Source: Candidatus Heritagella intestinalis
Lineage (GTDB): Bacteria; Bacillota; Clostridia; Oscillospirales; Acutalibacteraceae
Assembly: GCA_904420555.1 (NCBI GenBank)
Contig: CAJFVO010000002.1
Location: 186,001-250,000, forward strand
DNA length: 64,000 nucleotides
Reading direction: 5' to 3'
Shown here: positions 37,306 through 45,791 of the stretch, piece after piece
Layout of the letters: each line of letters starts with the position of its first letter
Numbering within the stretch: position 1 is the stretch's first letter
Position numbers and translations under genes: made by a program
Notes under the pieces: generated by a model
What the model was told of the DNA's origin: nothing
Database searches by the model: none
The model's input: only the letters and a program-made list of their open reading frames with translations

Positions 37306-38814
37306 TTACTTCCCCCCTATCCGAATCACACCGTCGCGGATCATATCCTCCTCAAAGGAAGCCAGCTCGCCAGCCACCCGCTCCCAGTGGCCGCCCAAGC
37401 CCATAAATCCCTTTTTCCAAATTTCCTTATCCGGCTGCTTTACCGGGAAGGGGCGATACACATTCTCGTTGGATTGAATATAGCCGAACTGCTTAAACAG
37501 CCACAAAATGGGCTCCTCAATGCGCCGGGGCTCCGGCTTCATCACCGGGATAGAACGGCCCGTTTCATTTTGGACGCACTCACAGCCTGTAGCGCTGACG
37601 GCAAAGAAATTGAAGTTCAGATAATTGCCCTGCAAAATGGTGCACACCGACATGGCGTTGCGCTTCATCAAATCCGTGAGCTCCCGGCTCAGCTGGTTAT
37701 AAGAGCGGCCGTCAAATTCCTGGGAAGGCATTCCCGTTTCATCCTGTCCCGCCATCTGCACATGGTCCTGAGCCATGGCCGGCAGAATATCAAAGCACTG
37801 GTCGCTTTTGGAAACGCACACGGCGATGGGAATGGTACACTTTTTGTTCTCTGCCTTTTCCAGCACCGCGTGCAGAGTATTCAGGGCCAAAGAGGGAGCG
37901 TCCACATCCTCATCGGCGTTGTCGTTGACCACGAAATTCAACTGCTTGGGGTCGATGAGCAGAATTAAGCCGTCAGAATGCTCGATAAACCGGGCAAAAC
38001 GGACCATATCCCCGGCCTTGCGGCAATTCTCGCCGGCAATATCATAGAGGACGATGGTGTCTTCCTTCACTTTGCTCCCCCGGGTCTGGACAATATCGTA
38101 GAACATGGGCTGGGAGAGGCGGTTGGGCAGGGTACCGATAGGCAGGGGAACGCCTTTGGCCACCCGGTTATCCTGGATAAAGTTGGACTCGTGATCCGAG
38201 GTAAAGAAAGCCCCCAGGCCGGATTTTGCCGCATAGTCCGTCATGCCCTTGAGAAGCTGGCTGATATACACGGTCTTACCGGCGCCGGTAATGCCGATAA
38301 TGGAGATATTCTTCACCCGATGCTTACCAAAGCCCATGGGCAGGGGATTGTGGCAATAGGGGCACACCCGGCGGTAGGTGGGTTTTCCAAAATCGTCCAT
38401 GGCCGCCACCACGAAGCCATCCTCATCGGTGGTCAGCCGCTGTACGCCGTTTCCCGCGCTGATCACCGGCAGGTTCCAAGGCTTTACGTCCCCGTCCATA
38501 CGGCCTTCCCGCTCGGTAGTACCGTCGTAATCCTTCCAAAACTTATTGTATACGGGGTCCTCCCGGAGCAGGAACCGCTCCGCCGCTTCGTAGCGGGCCA
38601 TGGCCTTGTCCCGCTCCTTGGCGTTGGACATCATTTCAATATCAATCTTAGAGGTACCCAACGCCTGCTCAATGGCGCCGGGATTGGCGTAATAGGTCTC
38701 TGCCCGGAAATGCACGTCCTTGTGGGAAAAAGGCTTCCCGCCTGCCGCTTCGTTAAAACAATAGGGGCAGACAATCTGATACTTCTCCTCGTTGTTTGCC
38801 GTATAATTTGCCAT
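37306..38814 (-). CDS. Zinc-ribbon TRAFAC-like GTPase
   Basis: 502 residues. GTPase motifs: G1 GITGAGKT (residues 174-181), G3 DIAG (258-261), G4 SKSD (335-338) and a G5-like SATG in FFAVSATGCE. Two CPYC knuckles (Cys16/Cys19 and Cys151/Cys154) flank about 130 charged residues and together could form one zinc ribbon just before the G domain. The central part (FARFIEHSDGLILLIDPKQL) fits a membrane-signalling GTPase. It resembles the DO-GTPase2/TRAFAC proteins that occur with GAP1. The start codon at 38814 has AGGAG upstream. Confidence 0.75.
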   Translation of the reverse strand: MANYTANNEEKYQIVCPYCFNEAAGGKPFSHKDVHFRAETYYANPGAIEQALGTSKIDIEMMSNAKERDKAMARYEAAERFLLREDPVYNKFWKDYDGTTEREGRMDGDVKPWNLPVISAGNGVQRLTTDEDGFVVAAMDDFGKPTYRRVCPYCHNPLPMGFGKHRVKNISIIGITGAGKTVYISQLLKGMTDYAAKSGLGAFFTSDHESNFIQDNRVAKGVPLPIGTLPNRLSQPMFYDIVQTRGSKVKEDTIVLYDIAGENCRKAGDMVRFARFIEHSDGLILLIDPKQLNFVVNDNADEDVDAPSLALNTLHAVLEKAENKKCTIPIAVCVSKSDQCFDILPAMAQDHVQMAGQDETGMPSQEFDGRSYNQLSRELTDLMKRNAMSVCTILQGNYLNFNFFAVSATGCECVQNETGRSIPVMKPEPRRIEEPILWLFKQFGYIQSNENVYRPFPVKQPDKEIWKKGFMGLGGHWERVAGELASFEEDMIRDGVIRIGGK

Positions 38815-38835
38815 GTTACCACTCCTTTTGTCGCT

Positions 38836-38861
38836 GGGCGGCAGGCAATCGCCTGCCGCCC
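38836..38861. other. Intercistronic hairpin in the tubulin/GTPase operon
   Basis: A perfect 11-base-pair stem, GGGCGGCAGGC and GCCTGCCGCCC with a four-base loop, in the 100-base gap between the 39.6-kb beta-rich protein gene and the GTPase gene. No T run follows, so it looks more like an mRNA-stability or attenuation element than a terminator. Confidence 0.6.
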
Positions 38862-38916
38862 TGGGGAATTTCAGCCCCTCTTCTGCTTATGATCTTGCAA
38901 AGCCCAGCGGGCTTTC

Positions 38917-39600
38917 TCAATTCTTTTTCTGCACAAAAATCCGCACACCGCTGTTATTGCCGGAAGAAAAGTCAATCCGGGCGTTTTCCGGGCAGCGGAT
39001 ATAGAACGAGCCGCCCTTATTCATAATTTCCGCCGGGACGGGATACCGGAAAGGCTGGGAATCCACCGTGTAGAACACGGTGCCCTCCTCCATGTCCGGG
39101 ATTTCCTTAGTCAGGCGGATCCGGTGATAGCCGGTATAATACGGGGTCTTGCGGAAAAGGCCCTTTTCTCCTCGCACCGGCATATCCTCCAAGTTGACCT
39201 CCACGCTGAAGCGGAAGGTGTTGTGCCCAGAGGGGATATAAATCCTGCACTCTTCGCCTTCATATTCCAGGCCATACACCGCGTAGGCCCGGGGCCTCTC
39301 GGGAATCGGGAACCCGCCCTGCTGCTTCATTTTGGAAAATTCCACTACCCGAACTTCCACATGCTCCTCCATGAAATCCACAGAGCCCTGGGAAGAAATC
39401 CGGTATTCCTCCTCCTCCAGCAAATCCGAAAGGTGGTTTCCCTTTTCGGGAGAAAGGAGCAGGCTTTCCATATTCCTGCCCGAAACCACCAGGAATGCGT
39501 TGAGGCCCACCGAATTCCAGGAAAGGCGGTAGTTGCCGGAAGAACCCGTGCGGCTGACGCCGCTGACGCCGTGTTCCTGGTCTACATTCAAAAATTGCAT
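38917..39600 (-). CDS. Unrecognised beta-rich protein of the tubulin/GTPase locus
   Basis: 227 residues, soluble, with no signal peptide. Beta-strand-like, polar patterns (GNYRLSWNSVGLNAFLVVSG, VEVRVVEFSKMKQQGGFPIP, CRIYIPSGHNTFRFSVEVNL, YYTGYHRIRLTKEI) suggest one or two beta-sandwich domains. No family recognised. The ATG at 39600 has AAAGGTG. It lies between the 620-residue protein and the GTPase gene, so it is probably a structural or adaptor part of the same complex. Confidence 0.6.
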   Translation of the reverse strand: MQFLNVDQEHGVSGVSRTGSSGNYRLSWNSVGLNAFLVVSGRNMESLLLSPEKGNHLSDLLEEEEYRISSQGSVDFMEEHVEVRVVEFSKMKQQGGFPIPERPRAYAVYGLEYEGEECRIYIPSGHNTFRFSVEVNLEDMPVRGEKGLFRKTPYYTGYHRIRLTKEIPDMEEGTVFYTVDSQPFRYPVPAEIMNKGGSFYIRCPENARIDFSSGNNSGVRIFVQKKN

Positions 39601-39623
39601 TGCGCTCACCTTTCTTTCTCTGT

Positions 39624-41486
39624 TTATAACAACAGCTTATCCCCGCTGCAGTCAAAGACCCACACGGTCTCAATGACATCGTCAAAGCCGGTGTTGTAGA
39701 ACTGCACGTTGGGAATCCCCTGATAGGCCTGGCTTACATAGGAATAGAGCTCGGTGGTATTCTCCCCCTTGGCGTCCGCTGTGTGGAAAAGGTACACCTG
39801 CATCTTTTCTTCAACGGGATACGCGCCATGCAAGTGGATTTGACTGCGGATATTGCTGTCCAGGGCGTTGAGGATTTCCCGATAGACCGAATCCCCGGCC
39901 AGCTTCAGCAGCATGGCCCACACCGCGCCAAAAGGCAGGGCAAAGTGGTCCCGGTTCTCCGCCGCCACCTGCCGGATCATTTCCAGAAGCATGAAAAGCA
40001 TCTCGTCATAGCGGACCCCCGGGCGCAGGAACTGCCGCAGCATGGCCGCGCCCTTGTCCGTTTTCAGATAGCTCAGGACCATATTGCTGTACAAATCCCC
40101 CATGCTGTCAAAACCGTCCACCGGGAATTCCCGTTTCAAATCCGCATACACCCGCTCCAGGATCTTCTTTGTCTGGCTTGCGTCCGCCCGCAAATCTTCC
40201 AGGGTATGGCAGAAACCGGGATACAAAAGGTCCTGCCGGATATGCCGGAAAATCCGCTGCTGGACATAGGAGTCCACTGGCAATCCCCGGGAAGCATTCC
40301 CCACATAGAGCTGGCTGAAAATCTGATTCAAACTATCATCCGTAAGGAACAGCATCTCTGCCGCTGTTACCTGGCTGGCCACCCGGTCCCGGAATTGGAG
40401 AATACACTGGTTCATGTCGGCAGCCCCTCTGAGCAGCGAGCGGGTGTATTCCTCGATAAACTGTTCCAGAACGCTCTGATAGCTGCAGGCGCAGAACTGG
40501 TCATAGGTTACCCTGGGGAAGGTGCTCTTTTCATCGCAGCTGCGCAGGGGCATATATTGCAGAACCGACATATCCACGTCTACATGGATGCGCTCCAAAA
40601 GCTCTTCGCAATCCTGCAGCTTGCCGCCGGATTCCCCCATATACTTTTTCCAGGTCTGGATGTCCGGCGCCTGAGCGGGTTTCTCCGCAGCCTCCTGGGC
40701 CCGGCGCAAAAAGGTATCCATCATCTGCAGGGCCACCTTCCGATTGGGGCGCTCCAGCATAGAATAGGAAACCGTGTTCATGTGGTTATTGTAAAACACA
40801 TCCGTCCGGCGGGAATATTCCTCGCTGCCGGTAGAGGAGGAAATCGTAATATTGTTGGAAAGCATTACCACCGAGGCCGCCACCCGCAGCAGCTCCGGCA
40901 TGGTATACATGGTGTTGCTCCGGGTACGGTTGGAGAGGATTACCGTACCGTCGTAAGTATTGTTCTGGGCCAGGAATTTCTTAATTTCCCCGGCAGTACT
41001 GCGTCCGACCATGGAGTCGTCCAGCAGCACAAGGAGCATGGCCTGGCAGTTATCCTGAATCAGCCCCTGAAACTGGGATTGGGCTTGATAATACCGGGCA
41101 AATTCCTCTGCAGAGGTCATGCCTGTGGTGTCGATGATGTTGTAGAAGCACCATTTCATCATGGTATAAAACACGCCCCGGGACTGTTTAATCTGATCCA
41201 GGTGCTGCTGCATATCCCGATGCTCTACTGGGTCCCCGGTCTGGATATCCCGAAGCTCCAAACTGCCGTCTTTCGCTACCGTATAGGCGGACATGGCGAT
41301 TTTTCCAATGGCCTGAGGCCAGGCCCGGCCCAGCTTTCGCCGAAAACGGTGGCCGGCAGCCTGGAACTCCTTGCTGCTCACCGCCAGATACATGGGATAA
41401 CAGGGCTGGTTGCCCACCATATCCGAGCTGCGGGAAGTATTTTCCAGTTCCCGCACCGCTCTGTCTATCAATTGTGCAATGTCCAT
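39624..41486 (-). CDS. Unrecognised 620-residue protein of the tubulin/GTPase locus
   Basis: 620 residues, soluble. The first half has Rossmann-like alternation (PCYPMYLAVSSKEF, CQAMLLVLLDDSMVGRS, GTVILSNRTRSNTMYTMPEL, LRVAASVVMLSNNITISSST); the second half is mainly helical (residues 330-560) and ends with YNTGFDDVIETVWVFDCSGD. The phrase YPMYLAVSSKEF resembles YPLYLVVSEKEK of the GAP1-like protein, hinting at a shared domain. No nucleotide-binding motif seen. The ATG at 41486 has GGAAGGGAG. It follows tubulin-like gene 1 by about 145 bases with a strong hairpin between. Confidence 0.6.
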   Translation of the reverse strand: MDIAQLIDRAVRELENTSRSSDMVGNQPCYPMYLAVSSKEFQAAGHRFRRKLGRAWPQAIGKIAMSAYTVAKDGSLELRDIQTGDPVEHRDMQQHLDQIKQSRGVFYTMMKWCFYNIIDTTGMTSAEEFARYYQAQSQFQGLIQDNCQAMLLVLLDDSMVGRSTAGEIKKFLAQNNTYDGTVILSNRTRSNTMYTMPELLRVAASVVMLSNNITISSSTGSEEYSRRTDVFYNNHMNTVSYSMLERPNRKVALQMMDTFLRRAQEAAEKPAQAPDIQTWKKYMGESGGKLQDCEELLERIHVDVDMSVLQYMPLRSCDEKSTFPRVTYDQFCACSYQSVLEQFIEEYTRSLLRGAADMNQCILQFRDRVASQVTAAEMLFLTDDSLNQIFSQLYVGNASRGLPVDSYVQQRIFRHIRQDLLYPGFCHTLEDLRADASQTKKILERVYADLKREFPVDGFDSMGDLYSNMVLSYLKTDKGAAMLRQFLRPGVRYDEMLFMLLEMIRQVAAENRDHFALPFGAVWAMLLKLAGDSVYREILNALDSNIRSQIHLHGAYPVEEKMQVYLFHTADAKGENTTELYSYVSQAYQGIPNVQFYNTGFDDVIETVWVFDCSGDKLLL

Positions 41487-41547
41487 GGGTTTCTCCCTTC
41501 CTTTTCTGGGTGGAAACAGAAAATAAAATGGGCCTTCTGCCTCCTTA

Positions 41548-41579
41548 CCCGATACCGCGAGGCCCCTCGCAGCATCGGG
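41548..41579. other. Intercistronic hairpin after tubulin-like gene 1
   Basis: CCCGAT/ATCGGG with an inner CGCGAGG/CCTCGC pairing makes a stable stem of some 13 pairs. No T run follows on the minus strand. It sits between tubulin-like gene 1 and the 620-residue protein gene. Confidence 0.55.
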
Positions 41580-41631
41580 AAGCGGCAAAAGACCCACTTA
41601 CACTTGCCGGCTCTTCCGGCTCTTTTGCTTT

Positions 41632-44600
41632 TTAGAAGAAGCTGGCTACTTCCGTAGCAAACTCCTTGAGGAACTTAGTGATAGCCTTTTCCTCCTGGGG
41701 GAAGCTGCGCTTGGCTCGGTTGGCCATGGCCTGCAGACGCTCCGGTGCAATCAGCGCTTTCGTCTCCGTCAGAGCAGCGGCCACTTTCTCCCGCTGATGG
41801 ACCTTCCGGTCCTTGACGCCCTGCCGGATCGCGTCCTTGTCTTCCTGGCTCATCTGGCTGAAGTTGACAAAGGCGCTGTACAGGGGCAGGGACTCGCCGT
41901 AGGGCTCGGATTCGATCGTGGTGATCTCCTCTTTTTCCTCCAGGAACTCCCCGGCCTTTACATAGACGAAGGTGTAGTCGTTCTCCATGGCGATGACGCC
42001 GGTACACATAGCGTTGGCAAATTCCAGCACATCGATGGCCTCCTGACCCACGCCCTGGATGTAGTCCTGCAGGGACTTCACAGCCTTTTTATAGGTCTTC
42101 AAAGCGTCCAGCTGCTTTGCCAGCAGATCCGACAGGAACTGAGAAGAAATAATCAGGTCGCGGTTAGACAGCTCTTCGTAACTGGGCGCACCAATGTTTT
42201 CCATAACCCGCTGGGAAACCGGCTGCAAAGGTTCCGCTTCCAGCTTCTCCAGAAGGGCCCGCGCCTTGTTCACATCCTCCTTACCCTGGATGGTTTCCTC
42301 TGCCTGCTGGAAAGCAGCCTGGGCCTTCTCCTGGTCATAAATATGAATGCGGAACTCCACGGTACCCGTGCCGATTTGGGCGGTTTCCAGAACCTTTTCG
42401 TCCACGGCCTCCTTGACGGTCTCGGCTCGCTCTTTCAGATTCTCGGTAATCTCTCTCTCCTCCCGGCAGCTATAGGGGGTAATATCATAGAGGCTGCGCC
42501 AGTCGCGGGAATCTCCCACAGCGCCCTCATACAGGTGTGCGCCCACCACAGTGGAAGCACCACGGTAGTTATCCACGCCCTTGTAGCCAAAGAGGGGTAC
42601 GCCGCAGCGGAACAGCAGGAAGCTGATGCGGTCGCTGCTGTAGGAAGGCCGCATGGCCGTGGTGGGATTTGCGGTGCAGTATGTCTGGGTGGCGGCAATA
42701 ACCTCCTGAGAGCCCTCCGGGATAGAGCAGAAGCCCAGTTCCCCAGCGGTATGCAAGTCGTACTTGCTGGTATCTGTCCAGAACAAGGGGGCCGCCTTTT
42801 GAGCCAAAGGCTGCAGGATCTCGTCATGTACCTTTTTGGTAATCGTTTCCGGAGTCTTGGTATCGAATTTAATCTGCAAGTAATCGATCATGGTCCGGTG
42901 GGTGAACTCCTTGAGCTGATCGAGGAAGTAATCCGATACCCCACGGCTGATCTTATTCTCATCCTGGGCCAGCCAGATATCCGGATTCTGAAGCATCTGG
43001 GACACAAATCCGTTGATAAGGGTATCCATCTGCATCGCTTTTACCGAACGGTCCAAGGATTCCTGCAGATCCTGGATGGTCATGATCTTCTTTGCATAGC
43101 TGTTCTGCTGCACCACCGGCTGCGCCAGGGCGCTCAGGTTTGCCCGGAAGGTGGCCTGCAGCTCCTGCATCACCGTCTCAAAGACGCCGAAGAACTGGTT
43201 GTACAGCCGGGTGATGTGGAGCTTAAATTCCGAAAGGACCTGCCCCATATAGGTGTACAAATCGATTTTTGCCACCTGCTTGTAGTAGGAGTTCACCGTA
43301 CTGGTGTATTCATCCCCCCGCTTGCCCCGGTTCAGGGCATTGGAATTTTGCAGCCGGCGCAGGGCCTCGCTCATGCTTCTTTCCCGCAGGCCCATGTCCG
43401 CCATAGCCAAATTCAGATTCTTGTTGTTCTCCTGAACAAAGCCGTCAACCTTATTGGAAAGGTCCTTTGCATGGAGGGAGTGGAGCATAGCCGCCGCATA
43501 GAAGGGACCCTTGGCAGGGTCGGCGGCAATCTGCATCAGGGCAGTCTTTACCCGGCCAATGAGGGATGCAATACCCTTACCGTTTTCCACGGTGGTACTC
43601 CCCTCTTCTTCCAGGAGGGCGTTCCGGTTGGCGGTAAACTGGCCCTGGATCTTGGCGGTGGAGTCCCGCATCTGGCCGAATACCTGGGGAATGACGTCCG
43701 GGGTAATTCCCTGTACCTGGTCATAGAGGGTACCTCTATCCACCGCATACATGGGCACCGCCGGCACCCGGTCATTGAGGGATTTGAGAATATCCTCATA
43801 CCGCAGAGCGTTGGTCTGGAGGAACCCATCCAGGTCTGCCTCTGTGGGCAGCTGGCGGTTCAGCCCCTGGAAGCCCTCGAAAATCTTAGAGGTGAGGTAA
43901 GTGGTGATCTCCTTATAGGGCAGATACGCATTGGAAGCACCCAGCACGCAGTAGTTGTAGCAGGCGCCCCGCTCCTTGCTGACCATGGTGATCTGGTTAA
44001 ATACATTGGCGATGTGGGACTGAATGGTGAAGGGGTTGTTCCCGATTTCCTCCGACACCTTGGGACGAACCAGGAACTCCATGACGTAGTCCACCGCTAC
44101 GTGCATGGCATAGTTGTAAGCATCCGCAGAAATAGCTCCTGCGGAATTGGTGGCGGTAATGAGATGGGCCAGCTTTACCGGCGGGGTCTTGGTGTGGATC
44201 TCCACCCCATTGCCGTAGTCCTGGTCCCAGGAGCCGCCGTTGACTTCCAGATTCATGCAGTAGTCCAGCTCCTGCATAGAGGCAAAGCCGTTGCTCTTAA
44301 TGTACTCCTGGGTCTTAGAATCCGCTACGTTGGCCAGATTCACATCCGGCAGGAAGAAATAGCCGCAGGTCTGGGCCATGCCCTGAAGCCCCAGAGTTCC
44401 CAGCACGTACTGCACCAGGTAGCACACATCCAGAAAAACGCCTGCGCCGGTGCCGCCGCCCGTGCCGGTAAAAATATGGATGCTCAGTTCTGCGCTGGCC
44501 GGCAAATCCTGACGGGCGCTGGTAATCAGGTTGGTGAGCTTCTGGATAAACTGGGAGCAGTTCTGGAACAGGAGCAGGCGGCCGATCTGCCGTACGCCGC

Positions 44601-45024
44601 CGGCGCCGGCGGTAGCATTGAGAATTTTAATACCGCGGCCGTCGGGCTGGGTAGCGGAGGCCTTGAGCCATTGGAGAGAAGCCTTGCTCCGCAGGGTAGC
44701 GGCGCCAGCCAGCAGACCGGTGATGTCCGCGCAGCTAATATCCATGAACTCTGTATTTTTATCCAAAGAATCAATACTTCCATCATCCGCCAAGCTGCTT
44801 TCGTCGGTATCGATGGCCAAAAACTTAATATGGGAATAACTGGGCACCGTGCTGTCCGCTTTATCCGGCTTGAGCCGGTCGTATACTTCCTTTTTCAGGC
44901 TGCGCAGGGCGCTGACGCCCGTACCGCCCAAGCCAAGAGCAATGACGGCGCATTCATTTTGTTCTGCCTGCTGATCCCGGGAAATAATGCCGCCGCCGGC
45001 AGAAATCAATAACTTATTGTACAT
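41632..45024 (-). CDS. Tubulin-like GTPase protein 1 (intact)
   Basis: 1130 residues. The N-terminal third is a tubulin-like domain: the nucleotide motif ALGLGGTGVSAL (residues 29-40) and the tubulin signature GTGGGTGAG (187-195), followed by VFLDVCYLVQYVLGTLGL. This fits the large bacterial Tubulin_2-type family rather than FtsZ or TubZ. The remaining two thirds are largely helical with no recognised domain, ending in LYSAFVNFSQMSQEDKDAIR and a charged tail. The ATG at 45024 has GGAGGG and lies behind a consensus promoter. It probably binds GTP and may polymerise or act as a scaffold. Confidence 0.8.
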   Translation of the reverse strand: MYNKLLISAGGGIISRDQQAEQNECAVIALGLGGTGVSALRSLKKEVYDRLKPDKADSTVPSYSHIKFLAIDTDESSLADDGSIDSLDKNTEFMDISCADITGLLAGAATLRSKASLQWLKASATQPDGRGIKILNATAGAGGVRQIGRLLLFQNCSQFIQKLTNLITSARQDLPASAELSIHIFTGTGGGTGAGVFLDVCYLVQYVLGTLGLQGMAQTCGYFFLPDVNLANVADSKTQEYIKSNGFASMQELDYCMNLEVNGGSWDQDYGNGVEIHTKTPPVKLAHLITATNSAGAISADAYNYAMHVAVDYVMEFLVRPKVSEEIGNNPFTIQSHIANVFNQITMVSKERGACYNYCVLGASNAYLPYKEITTYLTSKIFEGFQGLNRQLPTEADLDGFLQTNALRYEDILKSLNDRVPAVPMYAVDRGTLYDQVQGITPDVIPQVFGQMRDSTAKIQGQFTANRNALLEEEGSTTVENGKGIASLIGRVKTALMQIAADPAKGPFYAAAMLHSLHAKDLSNKVDGFVQENNKNLNLAMADMGLRERSMSEALRRLQNSNALNRGKRGDEYTSTVNSYYKQVAKIDLYTYMGQVLSEFKLHITRLYNQFFGVFETVMQELQATFRANLSALAQPVVQQNSYAKKIMTIQDLQESLDRSVKAMQMDTLINGFVSQMLQNPDIWLAQDENKISRGVSDYFLDQLKEFTHRTMIDYLQIKFDTKTPETITKKVHDEILQPLAQKAAPLFWTDTSKYDLHTAGELGFCSIPEGSQEVIAATQTYCTANPTTAMRPSYSSDRISFLLFRCGVPLFGYKGVDNYRGASTVVGAHLYEGAVGDSRDWRSLYDITPYSCREEREITENLKERAETVKEAVDEKVLETAQIGTGTVEFRIHIYDQEKAQAAFQQAEETIQGKEDVNKARALLEKLEAEPLQPVSQRVMENIGAPSYEELSNRDLIISSQFLSDLLAKQLDALKTYKKAVKSLQDYIQGVGQEAIDVLEFANAMCTGVIAMENDYTFVYVKAGEFLEEKEEITTIESEPYGESLPLYSAFVNFSQMSQEDKDAIRQGVKDRKVHQREKVAAALTETKALIAPERLQAMANRAKRSFPQEEKAITKFLKEFATEVASFF

Positions 45025-45266
45025 AATAACCCTCCATTTACTATGATTTTCGGTTCTCACTTTTCCTTATATAGAAAATCAGATAAAACCCAAAGTTGTT
45101 TTACCAAAACCTCAAAAGCGGTTCTGGCTCTTTTATGTGAAACTCTTCCCCTCCGCTGGAAAACAACCGCCTAAAGCGAGGCTGTCAATTTTGCCAACGG
45201 AAAGTCTGGCCCTTACGGCCGCTCTTGTACAGAATGGTGCTCTATGGCCGGATGGTCTAATCCCAC

Positions 45267-45294
45267 ATTATATAATTTAGCAGAATTTTGTCAA
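45267..45294 (-). promoter_or_regulatory. Consensus promoter of tubulin-like gene 1 and downstream operon
   Basis: On the minus strand, TTGACA (45294-45289), a 16-base spacer and TATAAT (45272-45267). It lies about 240 bases upstream of tubulin-like gene 1, between that gene and the degraded end of tubulin-like gene 2. The leader (45025-45260) holds no gene, only minor stems such as GGCC/GGCC near 45210. Confidence 0.75.
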
Positions 45295-45409
45295 ATTGCA
45301 ACCCGTAGAATCAACGAATATTTTATAAAATTTCTGTATTGTTCCCCTATATTCTTTTCCAGCATTTTACTCTGGCCTTGTCCAGGGACAAAATTGGCCC
45401 ACCCGATAC

Positions 45410-45791
45410 AGAAGAGATGCTTTTCATTTTTCCGGACAGTTCGCAGAAAAACTTGGCGACCTCCTCCTCTTCGGCGGGAAAGATACGATGCGCGCAGTTT
45501 TGCATAGGGGAGAGCGCTTCCGGGGAGAGCAGAGCTTTCACCCGCGCCAAGGCGGCAGTTGCCTCCCTCGGGTGACAATCTTTTTTCCTTTCCGCTTCCC
45601 GGAGAATCCCTTCCTGTCAGGCTCCAGCTGAGAAAAGTTGACGAAAGCGCTGTACAGGGGAACGGCTTCGAATCAAGACTGGTAATTGTCAGGGCGCCTC
45701 TGCCTTCGCTGCGGTATATGAAGGTGTAATCATTCTCCATTGTAATCACGCCGGTACAAAAGGCGCCGGCAAAGGCATGCAGGTCCTCGGC
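45410..45791 (-). pseudogene. Degraded C-terminal coding remnant of tubulin-like gene 2
   Basis: Translation past the stop codon at 45792-45794 continues in frame with AFAGAFCTGVITMENDYTFI, matching ANAMCTGVIAMENDYTFV of gene 1. A shift near 45673 moves the match to the frame VPLYSAFVNFSQLEP. A further shift moves it to RVKALLSPEALSPMQN and FPAEEEEVAKFFCELSGK, matching the last residues of gene 1 (TETKALIAPERLQAM, FPQEEKAITKFL). So one in-frame stop and at least two frameshifts separate gene 2 from its ancestral end. Confidence 0.85.

Noticed and set aside
41797-45012. Very long open frame (about 1070 codons) on the plus strand opposite tubulin-like gene 1, with similar long frames opposite other genes (for example 4224-5966, 35409-36857, 39783-41657)
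   Set aside because: They are mirror frames that arise from strong GC codon bias in the real minus-strand genes; they have no ribosome sites, no family motifs and unlikely composition.
45244-45507. Plus-strand small gene in the gap before tubulin-like gene 1
   Set aside because: It lacks a ribosome site and overlaps the promoter and the degraded tubulin remnant on the other strand.
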